A stretch of DNA of 64,000 bases, from the NCBI RefSeq assembly GCF_026210795.1, contig NC_089444.1:982501-1046500 (forward strand), written 5' to 3'. Of this stretch, positions 46,838 to 57,313 are shown piece by piece (position 1 is the stretch's first letter; each line of letters begins with the position of its first letter). The translations under genes and the position numbers were made by a program. Under the pieces are notes generated by a model. That model saw only the letters and a list, made by a program, of their open reading frames with translations, made no database searches and had not been told where the DNA came from. This DNA is from Rhizophagus irregularis. Taxonomy: Eukaryota > Glomeromycota > Glomeromycetes > Glomerales > Glomeraceae.

Positions 46838-48521
46838 TCATGATGAGTAAAATTTTGAAGTCCCAGAGATTTTAAATATAAAATGGCTGTTAAACCTTGT
46901 TTGTTGTACTTTCTTCGTCATCTTCTTTTTCAATAAAAGAAGAGAAAATGATAAATAATTAACATCACTTGACTTATTAGTTACATCATACATAACTTTT
47001 TCGTTATCATTTTCACGTCCATATCGTAACGAAGAACTAGTACAGTGCGTACAATTTTTATTGATTATAAAGGTATAATCATTTATTGTAAGACTTTCAA
47101 TAGGAGGCATTCCGCTAGCAGAACTAGTATGATGAGTAGGATAAGGTGATTTTGGTATTTCTAAAAATTCAGTTGCACGTTTATTCTCATATTTCAACAT
47201 CAACTCTTCGTTCTCATAAATTTTTATAAACTCTTTATTTACATCTCCATAAATTTTTTCTATTTCTGGCCTTTTCTTAGCATCTTTCTCCCAACATCCA
47301 CGAATCAATTTTTGAAAAATCTCTGGTATTTCAGGTAACATTTGTGGTCTCTCACCCTTAATAATCTCCATTGCTAAATCCGAATCATGAAGCTGGTCAT
47401 GAAATGGTGGGCACTCTGCAAAAATTTCCCACATCAGCATCCCCAAACTATAAATATCTGATGCCTTAGAATATTGTTTTTTGTCTATTAATTCTGGCGC
47501 CATATATGGTAAAACGCCATACGCATCAGCCAGGTTGTTCTCGGCTGGACCACACAATCCTAAATCGGAAATTAGGCATCGATTTGTAAGTAAGAGAATG
47601 TTCTTACTATGCAAGTCACGATGGATATAGTTATTGGAATGAATTCTATATAATGCAAAACATATTCTATATATAAAATATATTTTGTCTTTTAGGTTTA
47701 TTCGGGACCGATGACTTTTTAAGTAATCATATAATGTTCCTTCTTTGTAATAATTCATTACCATAACGTAATTGTCACTATTTGGGAATTTTGTTATTCC
47801 GTAACACTTTACTAGATTACCAGATTTAATCTTAAAGTAATTATTAACCTGTAAAATATTATTTTATTTTTATATTCGTTATTATTATTATTATTTAATT
47901 AAGAGTAAAAGAATAAAATGTAGACGGAAATACTTACTTCGTCGTAAAATCTTTCACTAAATTCATTCAAAGATTTTAGTACGATATCAACAGTACCTTC
48001 ATAAACAAATTGTCGTTTTTCTTCATCCCAATCCATAATCGGCCCCCTTTTCCATTTTGCAAGATGGATTTTACCAAATCCGCCTTTATTCAAATACGTT
48101 ATATTTTCAAATTGATCAGGTGATATCCACTCCAATATAAATGGTGGTACAGATGCTTGCAATTGATTATGTTGAATAAATTTGTCAACGGTTTCATTAC
48201 CAGAACTCCATTTGCTAAATTCACCTCTTAAGAATTCCCTTATGCAATTCTCACAGTATATTTCAGAGTAACGTGTCGAATTGCAATATTTGCATTTCAT
48301 TGGTTTGCCTGATTTATCCCGCTCTTTATTTCTTTCTATATTTATTGCAAAGCGTATTTTACAGTATTCCTTTTCTTGTTCATTTAATATTTTATCCTCC
48401 TCCAACAACCGATTGAAATTTTTCGTTACTTCATTAATATAATTGGATTTTAAGTTAGCGAGATCAAATATCTCGTAATAGGTTTTCGTAGCCACAGTAG
48501 AAACGTAATTTATTGGAACAT
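46838..48521 (-). CDS. Protein kinase (paralogue A), ancestral start frameshifted
   Basis: Exon 1 ends at 47938 (donor GTAAGT) and exon 2 runs 47848-46838. Features: CKYCN and CENC zinc pair, FSKWSSGNETVDKFIQ helix, kinase glycine loop YLNKGGFGKIHLAKW, DIVLKSL with the ATP-binding Lys, YIHRDLHSKNILLL, SDLGLCGPAE, YMAPELI, ASDIYSLGMLMWEI and CWEKDAKKRPEI. All catalytic residues are present. Paralogue B at 54500 starts MSLPANISTV; the matching ATG here (48521) is followed by a one-base length difference, so the true frame is entered only out of phase. The kinase frame is open upstream to 48759 through a TA microsatellite coding Tyr-Ile repeats, giving possible starts at 48759 or 48711. Thus the protein either has a new N-terminus or is not made properly. 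Gene limits given use the ancestral ATG. Confidence 0.75.
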
Positions 48522-48579
48522 TTTTAATATTTATTTTCTTATTATTTTTTTTATATTTAATACTTATAATATTTACAAT

Positions 48580-48581
<2 letters not shown>

Positions 48582-48619
<38 letters not shown>

Positions 48620-48621
48620 TA
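48582..48621. repeat. TA microsatellite upstream of kinase A
   Basis: Perfect TA/AT dinucleotides with a single G interruption at 48601. If the upstream ATG is used it would encode a run of alternating Tyr and Ile. Confidence 0.9.
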
Positions 48622-48759
48622 ACTATATAAAATGAGAATCAAGATTTGGTAGTAATAAAGGAATGCGAGGGTAAAAATCGGCCATGAATTGTTCAAGACT
48701 ATAATACACATGTTGATGATCTTATTGATGTATATACCGAACATAAAATAAAATGACAT

Positions 48760-51693
48760 TGAAAAAAGTCATGTTTTTAATCAAATAAACATCCAAAGAA
48801 AAATTGCTGTATATTTATAATGATCTGAGAGGACGAATTTAATTGTGGTACAAAAAAGTAAACGAGAAAATTTCCTTTGATGATGTTTCCTATCTTGTTT
48901 TATGGTGCATTTAGTGTTATAATGTTGTTCAGTTATAAAATTAATAATTTAATTAAAAATTAAAGAAGTCTTCATTGAATATTATATTTTTTTTTTGTGA
49001 TAGGGGAAGAACGGAATGAACTTCCTGGGATTTAATAATCTTTAAAAAGAAGGTTCATAATAATTAATTTACTACATTGCATAAAAAATGGTCATGAATT
49101 TGTCAACTGACCTTTTGAACATGTGAATTTCTACTAGAATTTTTTCGTACAAAGTTTTTTCTTAGGTAACACAGACTTACCGGTTATGTAAATTTATATG
49201 GAACATTTTTTTTGTATACAACTAGGGATGTGTCACACACTTGAGTCGGGCTTAGCAAAATTTGCATATTCAACAATTGAACAATTGAAATAAAGTCTCA
49301 TTTATTATTATTATTATTTATTTATTTTTTTTCTTTTAAATAAAGTTTATACAATTTTAATTTTCCATTTTTTTATAATTATTCTTGAATGTGTTACATT
49401 TATGGGAGGAAAAAATAGGAATCGAATTAAAGTTTGCAAATAAAATAAATTTTAAAATATACAACGTTAGCTTCTATAATTTAGGAATTCTTACGAAGAA
49501 TGTTACTATATGTAAGTTTGTTCTTAAAACGGTAAATGTTTATTAATTTATTATGAAGTAGCTTCTGAAAGAAATGAATTATTTGAAGATGCATTTATTA
49601 TACTGTATCTTTCTATAAGAAATATATAGAGCTTTCAGCTAAATTGTTTCGTTCACTTGTTCAAAGTTTAGGAATTAAAAATATTTTTTTAATTTTTTTA
49701 ATTTTTTTGAAAACTGTTTACCGTTGCGATATTTCGGGCCGCAGTCTCTCTTTCTGACGATCTTATCTAAACTAGACATGTCATTGTAAAAGTGTAAGGT
49801 AAAAAGGCTTTTGAAAGAATAATCGGACAATAGCAGCTGACGATGAAATGCGATCATACAATAAACTGTGCTTTACCATAAAAATACAAACGCCCTAGCC
49901 CACATTATTATGATGTTGATCAGAATTATGGTGACTTGTCCATTATAATTCCAGAAGAATGTACTGTATTTTTAAGTACCGGAAAAACTAATTGAAAAAG
50001 AAGTAAGAAAATACTCTTCCTTAAGGAAGATACATAAGTTACACAATTAGAATCCAAATAATAAAGGACCTGTGACGTTAAAAAGAGGAAAAGTAATCTA
50101 GCATTTGCTAAGATGCTAAACAGCAGGAATTCCAATTTGTCCGATTTAAGGATTTCCTAACGTATATTGAGCAAGATGATACCTACATTAAGTGGTGTAA
50201 ACACTCCTGATGATAAAAAAATTGAGCTTATTGTTGAAGGATCGTTAAGGAGAGTGTATAAATTATCGTTGCAAGTTTGAGCGGGAGGAGTTTTAATACA
50301 ATAATTCTGACCAGGCATTACCAATCACGTGCACTGTAGTCAACGAATCCGGACCCAGAAAATTATATATAGGGGTCAGGTGATGAAAAAAATTTTTTAC
50401 TATGAAGCTGCACGCATTTTTTCAGGGCCGGAATTATGATAATGTCAGTCGGTTACTATAATAGGAAATAAAATTCTGTCAAAATTATCTAAAGAAGGAA
50501 AGATTTTTTATGATTTTTTTAGTTCAAAATACGCAAACTCAAAACCTGACCCTTTTATATATTTTTCTGGGTCTTTCCCTAGCATGTAATATTTTTTTAC
50601 AATTCACTATCCATTTATTCTATTTAAGAGTTTTTCATTAGATTATCCTATGAATCATATAAAGTAATCAATTCGGAAATTTGAAACCTGGCACGTTGAA
50701 TTTCCAAACCACCTAATGCAAGGCCACTTATCAATAGTTATAACATATAGCACATGCCGATGACGCTAATATTTAACAAAATAAATGCAGTTATCATCAT
50801 CAACATCTATTAGACATGGATTTGATATGATAGTTTTAGTATATTTTGTGAATGTAACAAAAGCATGTAAGAAAACAAATTCGCAACGTATCACCTTGCT
50901 TCCTTGTTTCTTTCAATATTTCTAGTAGCAGCTTACATTATTATTTTTCCGCAAATAAATTCTTTGTTTTTAATAATGATTGGTTGAAACATTTTATTGT
51001 TTATACAATCATTCGAGGTATTAAAGCAACTGATATTAAATAATCAAACAATGTCTTCCAAAGTAACGTGAACTGTTGAAATCATGCTAATACTCATTTG
51101 TAATATTTACAATTACAAACTAGAAGAAATCGATGGAAAGTGAAAAATGAGTAATAATGAATATCTTTTTTCAATTTCGTCTATTAGAACTCTGACCTGA
51201 CCATGAACTCATTTATGGTACACAGATAGACAATCATATCCTAATCCTATAATTTTCCATTATTAATATTGTTTAGGAGATAGTACAATAGAATTGGTGT
51301 TTATAATTGTGAGTACTTCAGTTTATTGAATAAACATTTGTTTATAGTACAATTAATTAAATTGTTTATTTGTTTAACGTTCGTCCTAACTTTAGGATTT
51401 AAGAAGGAATTTGATGGCGAAAATCGGAATTTTTCGGGGCTATGTTAAATGAAATGGATTTACTAGGATTAGAACGAAATTTGCCTATCATTTATTATGT
51501 ACACACGTAAATGTTGTGAGACTTGATACTTTGAATGTTGCACAAGAGTGTATTTTTTTTGAGTTTAGATTTGAATTTTCATGACGATCCAAAACTAATT
51601 TTTTTCTCACACACACACGGCAAAGTATTCCTTATTTAATTGTGAAGTAGTTCAAAATTAGGTTAATGTTATAAGATAAAAATTTTTAGAAAG
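48760..51693. other. 2.9-kb gene-poor spacer
   Basis: No supported gene. Minus-strand frames at 49857-49675 and 50135-49926 lack any domain. At 50345-50470 there is a GGGCCGGAATTATG-type block similar to the one near 32420. Confidence 0.4.
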
Positions 51694-51696
51694 TTA

Positions 51697-52144
51697 GGCC
51701 AGGACAATAGGATTTTCTGTTTAACAAGTTTTTATTGAAAAAGAGAAGGGGGGAATAATTTATAAATTTTTTTAAATTGTTTTTTACTATTAAAAATTTT
51801 GAAAATATGAGGGTTGCAACTTTTTTTAATTAAAATTACTTTGAAAAAACATTTCACGCCGTTTTTTCGTTAAATTAATTAAAAAAAAACGGTGCGAAAC
51901 GTTTTTTTTAATGGGGGAGTGAAGAAAAAGTAAAAAAAAAAAGAAATCTAAAAATTAGATTTCCATGGGAAGGGGATATTATATAAAAAATTTTTTTAAA
52001 ATGTATAAGAAACCAAATTTTTGAGGGGTGAGGGGGAGAGGGAGGATTTAAAAAAAATTAATAAAATTTTGCTTTTTTTTGTGACTAAGTTTAAAATTTT
52101 TTGAGAGGAGGATTTTGTAAACAGAAAATCAAATTGGTCTGGCC
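51697..52144. mobile_element. PIF/Harbinger-like MITE, 448 bp
   Basis: The ends are inverted repeats: GGCCAGGACAATAGGATTTT on the left and, on the other strand of the right end, GGCCAGACCAATTTGATTTT, both continuing CTGTTTA (about 27 bp, four mismatches). The flanks are TTA on both sides (51694-51696 and 52145-52147), the 3-bp target duplication usual for PIF/Harbinger elements. The interior is AT-rich with an inner inverted repeat around 51853-51905 (ACGCCGTTTTTT against AAAAAACGGTGCG). No transposase. Confidence 0.75.
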
Positions 52145-52147
52145 TTA

Positions 52148-52784
52148 TGTAAAATTAAAGATTTTGTAGATTTGTATTTTGCAAAGTTGATATACAGTAA
52201 ATAAATTAATATAAGACCAATGAGTTTGAATTTGTTAATGTCAGACGAAGTTTTATCAAATTTTAACAAGATTTATTTATGTAAATTCAAATATACAGTG
52301 AACAAAATTGTATAAAAACTTACAAAGATATTTAATTTAATGAATCTCCCATATCAATCATCATAAATAAATTAAACTTTGAGAAAGCGAACTAAACTTT
52401 TAAAATAATATAATTTTGTAATAATTTAAGCGAAATGATTTGAACATACAGTATATATACTACATTATAAAAGATAATATATCGTAGTAAAAAATAGTAA
52501 TAAAATGAGTAAAATACTTTAATGTTATTATTAATCGTGCTACGTAAATAGAACAAATAACTAGAAAATTAAATTTTTTAGGTATTAAACAATTTGCACG
52601 TGACAAATTTTAAATTTTGCCAATTTAAAAGTGAAGCTGCGCTGTTTAACAATTTAAGATTTTTTGTTACAAGAAGTCCGACTGCTCGAGAAGCCTTAAA
52701 TATTAGTTCTTTTAATTGGTTCGCCCTTGTTTTTAATTTTAGCTTTTCCACTATTTTCTTTATTTCATTTTAATTAAATATAAA
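52148..52784. other. 3' flank of kinase B, no gene seen
   Basis: AT-rich DNA downstream of the kinase B pseudogene. No exon or repeat recognised. Confidence 0.4.
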
Positions 52785-54500
52785 TTAAAGATTCGTGAAA
52801 TTGCAAGCAAAAAAAAAATTCAAACCATGAAAAATAATTTTACATACCATTGATTTTTTATTATTATATAAAAATATCATCTGATATGGACAGATAAAAG
52901 AAAAAAATGTTAAATATTTACTGTCGCTCGACTTACCAGCTTTGTCACGCAAAACTTTTCCATTATCATTTTCATGTCCATATCGCAATGAAGAATCAGA
53001 ACTATTCAATAATATATATTAGTAAGCGTATGTAAATTTGTAAAGGTGCAAACATAATAAGAACAATTACTAGCAAATTGTGAATTTATTTTAAAATTTT
53101 CTGTATCTCCGATAGAAAGCAGTCCACTGGTATAACGAGTGGGATGCGGTGATTTTGGTGTTTCTAAAAATTCAGTTGCACGTTTATTCTCATATTTCAC
53201 CATCAACTCTTCGTCCTCATAGACATTTATAAACTCTTTATTCACAATTCTGCGAATTTCTTCTATTTCTGGCCTTTCCTTAGCATCTTTCTTCCAACAT
53301 TTCAGAATTAATTGTTGGAAAATATCTGGTATTTCAGATAACATTGGTGGTCTCTTACCACTAACAATCGCCAATGCTAAATCCGTATCGTGAGGCTGGT
53401 CATGAAATGGCGGATATTCCGCAAAAACTTCCCACATTAACATTCCCAAACTAGAAATATCTGATGCCTTAGAATATTGTTTGTTTGAAATTAATTCTGG
53501 CGCCATGTATGGTAAAACACCATAAGTGTTAGCTAGTTTGCTCTCTGCCGGACCACATAGTCCTAAATCAGCAATTAGGCATTTATTTGTAAGTAAGAGG
53601 ATGTTCGCGCTATGCAAGTCTCGATGAATGAAGTTCTTGGAATGGATTCTATTTAATGCAAAACATATTCTGTATATAAAGTATATCTTGTCTTTTAAGC
53701 TTATTCGTGACCGATGACCTTTTATTTAAGTAATCACGTAACGTTCCTTCTTTGTAATAATTCATTCCATAGCACTTTATTAGATTGCCAGATTTAATTT
53801 TAAAGTAATTATTAACCTACAGTAAAATAAAATAATGATTTATTTTGTCTTTATTATCATTATTTAAAGAATAATAAATATAGCTGGAAATGCTTACTTC
53901 ATCATAAAATTTTTCACTGGAATCATTTAGAGATTTTAGTACAACATCAATAGGACCATCATAAATAAATTCTCGTTTATTCTCATCCCAATCTATAATC
54001 GGTCCTCTTTTCCATTTTGCACAGTGAATTTTACTAAATCCTCCATCAGTCAAATATGTTATATTCTCAAATTGGTCGTTTTCGAATGGTATCCATTCTA
54101 AAATATATGGTGGCACAGACGATTGTAGTTGATTTTTTTGAATAAATTTGTCAACGGTCTCGTCATCAGAACTCCATTTACTAAATTCACCTCTTAAGTA
54201 TTCCCTTATGCAATTCTCACAGTATCTTTTCGAATAACGCGTTGAGTTGCAATATTTGCATTTCATTGGTTTGCCTGATTTATCACGTTCCTTGTTTCTT
54301 TCTATGTTTCTTGCGACACATAGTTTATAGTATTCCTTTTCTTGCTCACTTAACCCTTTATTTTGCAATAGTAATTTATTGAAACAATTTATTGCTTCAT
54401 TGTAATCATTTAAGGTTTTTAAGCAAGCGAGGTCATAGAGTTCATAGTAGGTTTTCAAAGCAGTGTCCGTTACGGTAGAAATATTTGCTGGCAAAGACAT
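52785..54500 (-). pseudogene. Protein kinase (paralogue B), disrupted in the kinase domain
   Basis: Exon 1 (54500-53898) is intact: MSLPANISTV start, CKYCN and CENC zinc pair, KWSSDDETVDKFIQ, YLTDGGFSKIHCAKW and DVVLKSL with the ATP-site Lys. After the intron (acceptor before 53817), alignment with paralogue A shows a 39-bp in-frame loss removing the hinge segment (ITKFPNSDNYVMV in A), then a 4-bp gain near 53720 that shifts the frame before HRDLHSANILLL. The distal part (53617-53006) stays open in its own frame with SDLGL-type, APE and ASDISSLGMLMWEV motifs, and a further frame change occurs near 53010 before SSLRYGHENDN, a tail motif shared with A. Whether a truncated product is made is unknown. 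Confidence 0.8.
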
Positions 54501-55109
54501 TTTGGTTACATATTTTATATCTAATTTTTTTTTCAATTATTAGACTATAAAGAAATATAAAGTTAAGAGTTAATTAATCTTTTGTCACTTTCATTTATTA
54601 AATGCAAGGTTAAGAATCAGTTATCAACTGATTTTGTACTTACCTATAATAATAGTACGCACGTTAACGACCTTACGATATCGCTTCGATATTACATGCA
54701 TGAATGAATCAAATTCAACATTAAAAGAAGTGATCAAGTTTCATATTTATATAAATTGAGCATCATTTATCGCTTATCGTTATTATTGATTTTTCTTTTA
54801 ATGGAAATTAAAATTAAACTTGAGAGCTAATATTATTTAGGTGATAAAACAAATAAAACAATTTGAAAGAAATTCTAAGAATATTCTATTTTTAATAAAA
54901 ATAGTAAATTTTAACATGGCACAATGTAAAAAACGTGGCAATAATACTCTTGTAGTACGCTTCCTTTACTTTACCTTCGTTAAATAATATAAATAGTTAT
55001 TAATTTGAAAAATACTGTCATTATAGAAAAATCTTCTTATAAAAATATTTTTCTTTTTTTTTCGCAAAGTGTTTATATAACAAATTCACGAACAAAAAAA
55101 TTTGGAATC
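54501..55109 (+). promoter_or_regulatory. Upstream region of peptide gene 1 with conserved boxes
   Basis: The stretch 54900-55109 holds blocks repeated before the other peptide genes: ACATGGCACAATGTAAAAAA, CGTGGCAATAATACTC, CTTTACTTTACCTTCGTTAA, ACTGTCATTATAGAAAAAT and, next to the start, ATAACAAATTCACGAACAAA. Their order and spacing are kept. The earlier part (54501-54899) is shared 5' flank with kinase B and contains nothing else I recognise. Confidence 0.7.
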
Positions 55110-55327
55110 ATGCAATTAAATTATTTATTGTTAATTTTCGTCTTTACTATCGTTTTAGCGAGTAAATAAATCACTTTTTTAAAAATTCATCTTTTTTATT
55201 AATATTATTAAAATGAATTCTTTTTAATAATCTCATTATTAATGCAGATGCAGAACCACAATATGCAGATAAGCGTGACGCAGTTGTAGAATCATATAAA
55301 CGTGATGCGGATGCTTTTATTGTGTAA
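55110..55327 (+). CDS. Secreted peptide precursor 1 (alpha-factor-like, shortened)
   Basis: Exons 55110-55161 and 55248-55327 (donor GTAAAT, acceptor GCAG) give 43 residues. Residues 1-17, MQLNYLLLIFVFTIVLA, are a signal peptide. The rest reads NAEPQYAD-KR-DAVVESY-KR-DADAFIV: two Lys-Arg sites for Kex2-type cleavage and Asp-Ala pairs of the type removed by Ste13-like dipeptidyl aminopeptidase. Compared with gene 2 it has fewer units and altered spacers, so the product may be different or degenerate. Predicted secreted peptides act outside the cell; a signalling role is inferred only from layout. Confidence 0.72.
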
Positions 55328-55972
55328 TTTTCAGTGTAGATTCATTACATATATACCGAAAATTTGCAACTTGAAAAAATCTGTAAACATACAACATTGT
55401 GTAATCTATACTTAAGAATTAAGATATAGTTTTCAAATTATACGTATCTAAAAAAGTGTATATATTTTATATAAAAAAGTAGTCTCAGTAACATTAATAT
55501 TACTCCACGTGATTTCATCATCAAACATAAATACACGACTTTGTGTAACCCTAGCACTAAAATATATTTAAAATGTTTTCATCTAAAGTTGTGTATCTTT
55601 TAGATACGCATGCTCATTAATAATACTATAGTTCTATGGATTACTATGATTCGATTCATATTATTAATTTAAAGTGGCTTTGCGGGACCCCTAAAAAGCA
55701 ACAATTGAGTGACATGCGGCATTATGTAATTCACCTGAAGACGTGGAGCTAATCGTAAATTAGTGCAGATCTCTTGTTACCTATTTATATATTGCTCGGG
55801 TCCTGGCTTTGCCTCTTTTACTTCACCTTCATCAAATAATAATATGACAAAATAAAAAAAGTAATTTTAAATGCGTGTCATTATAGATAAATTCTCCTAT
55901 TATAAATACTCTTTGAGAATAAAAAAAAAATAATACTTTTATAACAAATTCACGAACAAAAAATCTGGAATC
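55328..55972. other. Spacer and promoter of peptide gene 2
   Basis: ATTATTAATTTAAAGTGGCT (55661-55680, repeated at 57763-57782) and a TTTTACTTCACCTTCATCAA box (about 55818-55838), then GCGTGTCATTATAGA and ATAACAAATTCACGAACAAA just before the ATG, correspond to the boxes upstream of gene 1. No other gene. Confidence 0.6.
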
Positions 55973-56288
55973 ATGCAATTAAGATATTTGTTGTTAATTT
56001 TCGTTTTTACTATTGTTTTAGCGAGTAAGTGAATTATTTCTTTGCATTAAAAGAAAATTTTTCTTTTTTCATTAATATTAATATTAATTACTATTAAACC
56101 GAATTTTTTTAATAATAATTGAATCACAACGTTCATATAAATGTGACGCAGATGCAGAAACACAAGGTTTATTTAAACGTGATACAGATGCAGAACCACA
56201 AGGTGCATATAAACGTGACGCGGATGCAGAACCACAACTTTCATATAAACGTGATGCAGATGCAGAACCGCAAGATTTTTGGAAATAA
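55973..56288 (+). CDS. Secreted peptide precursor 2 (alpha-factor-like, four repeat units)
   Basis: Exons 55973-56024 and 56152-56288 give 62 residues. MQLRYLLLIFVFTIVLA is a signal peptide; the phase-1 intron falls exactly after it. The remainder is four units: NAETQGLF-KR, DTDAEPQGAY-KR, DADAEPQLSY-KR and DADAEPQDFWK. Each Lys-Arg suits Kex2; DA, DA and EP are X-Ala and X-Pro dipeptides suiting Ste13-like trimming. Full trimming would leave Q-x-x-aromatic cores (QGLF, QGAY, QLSY, QDFWK); partial trimming would leave EPQ- or DADAEPQ- peptides. This is the layout of fungal alpha-type pheromone precursors and of other KEX2-processed repeat proteins. Units differ in the core but not in the spacer. 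The last unit lacks Lys-Arg, being at the C-terminus. Confidence 0.82.
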
Positions 56289-57122
56289 TTATGTGCGTGA
56301 TGCATCTTAGTGATATTTAATACATTTTAAAGATGCAAATAGAATATTTTGTAACATATAAGTCAAAATTTTGGCTGTACTTTTGTCACTATTAAAAAGC
56401 TGTCTTTTTTTGGATTCACTGCAAAATTTCGGTTAAACAATCAAGTTAGGTAATTGAATAGAATGTATTAATAATTATCTATTTTAAAATTGTTAATATA
56501 TATAGAATGATTATATAGTCAATTCTAATATCGATATAATATATGTAACATTTGTCCCAACAATTCTAACCAACCAAAAACTCCAAGAGATCGGTCACAA
56601 ATTGCACAAATTGGGCGCATTTTGTTTATGTCAATCCTTTGATATTTCAAGTTATTAATTCCATCTCGTAAGATTAATCTTGTGCACCTCTTTTACTTCG
56701 CCTTCGTTAACAATGACTGTGTATCGTTAATTTATAGTGATTCAGCTCTTTAGTTGTAAATTTTAGCTTGAAACAATGTAAAAAAAATGGCAAAAATACT
56801 CTTGTACACCTAATTTACTTTACCTTCATTAAATAATCCCAGTAAATAGTTTTTGTATAAATTTATACCAAACGGGCTCATTGGCTCGAAATTAGCTCAA
56901 ATTTATGCAAAAAATAATCCAAATTTAAGCCAGAGCCAATTATATATGGATGAGCCCATTTGGTACAAATTTATACAAAAACTATTTACTGGGAATATGA
57001 TAAAATAAAAATAATTATTAAAATACTGTCATCATAGAAAAATTTTCATATATATATAAACGCTTTAAAAAAAAAAGAAAAATATTTTTATAACAAATTC
57101 ACGAACAAAAAAATTTGGAATT
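56289..57122. other. Spacer and promoter of peptide gene 3
   Basis: Upstream boxes recur: TTTTACTTCGCCTTCGTTAA (56690-56710), a second at 56810-56835 (TTTACTTTACCTTCATTAAA), ACTGTCATCATAGAAAAAT and ATAACAAATTCACGAACAAA before the ATG. A 156-bp MITE (56838-56993) sits directly after the second TTACTT box. Confidence 0.6.
56838..56993. mobile_element. Inverted-repeat MITE in the promoter of peptide gene 3
   Basis: The left end CCCAGTAAATAGTTTTTGTA, continuing TAAATTTATACCAAACGGGCTCAT, is mirrored by ATGAGCCCATTTGGTACAAA and TTTATACAAAAACTATTTAC-TGGG at the right, giving about 44-bp inverted repeats with only a few mismatches. Inner GGCTC and AGCCAGAGCC words add more pairing. Comparison with the gene-less copy at 57870 shows the uninterrupted site (TTAAATAATAATATGAT), so the element was inserted there; the duplication is AAT or none. 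Class not assigned. Confidence 0.85.
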
Positions 57123-57313
57123 ATGCAACTAAATTATTTATTGATAATTTTCGTCTTTACTATTGTTTTAGCGAGTGAATAAATTATTTTTTAAAAATTC
57201 ATCTTTTTTATTAATATTAATATTTAATAATTATCAAATTCTTTATAATAATAATTTAACTCATCATTAATGCAGATGCAGTGACGCAAATGCAGAGCCA
57301 TAAAAGCTGGTAG
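57123..57313 (+). pseudogene. Secreted peptide precursor 3, degenerate
   Basis: Exon 57123-57174 encodes MQLNYLLIIFVFTIVLA, the same signal peptide as genes 1 and 2, followed by the same phase-1 intron (donor GTGAAT). The second exon, from 57276, reads NAVTQMQSHKSW then TAG at 57311. No Lys-Arg site remains. In another frame the DNA still shows GACGCAAATGCAGAGCC and CGTGATGCCGC, the remains of DANAEP and RDAA, so an indel near 57283 has moved the repeat region out of frame. Confidence 0.72.

Noticed and set aside
56084-56305. Minus-strand frame with repeated CGSASASRLY
   Set aside because: Reverse shadow of the KR-DADAEPQ repeats of peptide gene 2; the plus strand has the signal peptide and intron.
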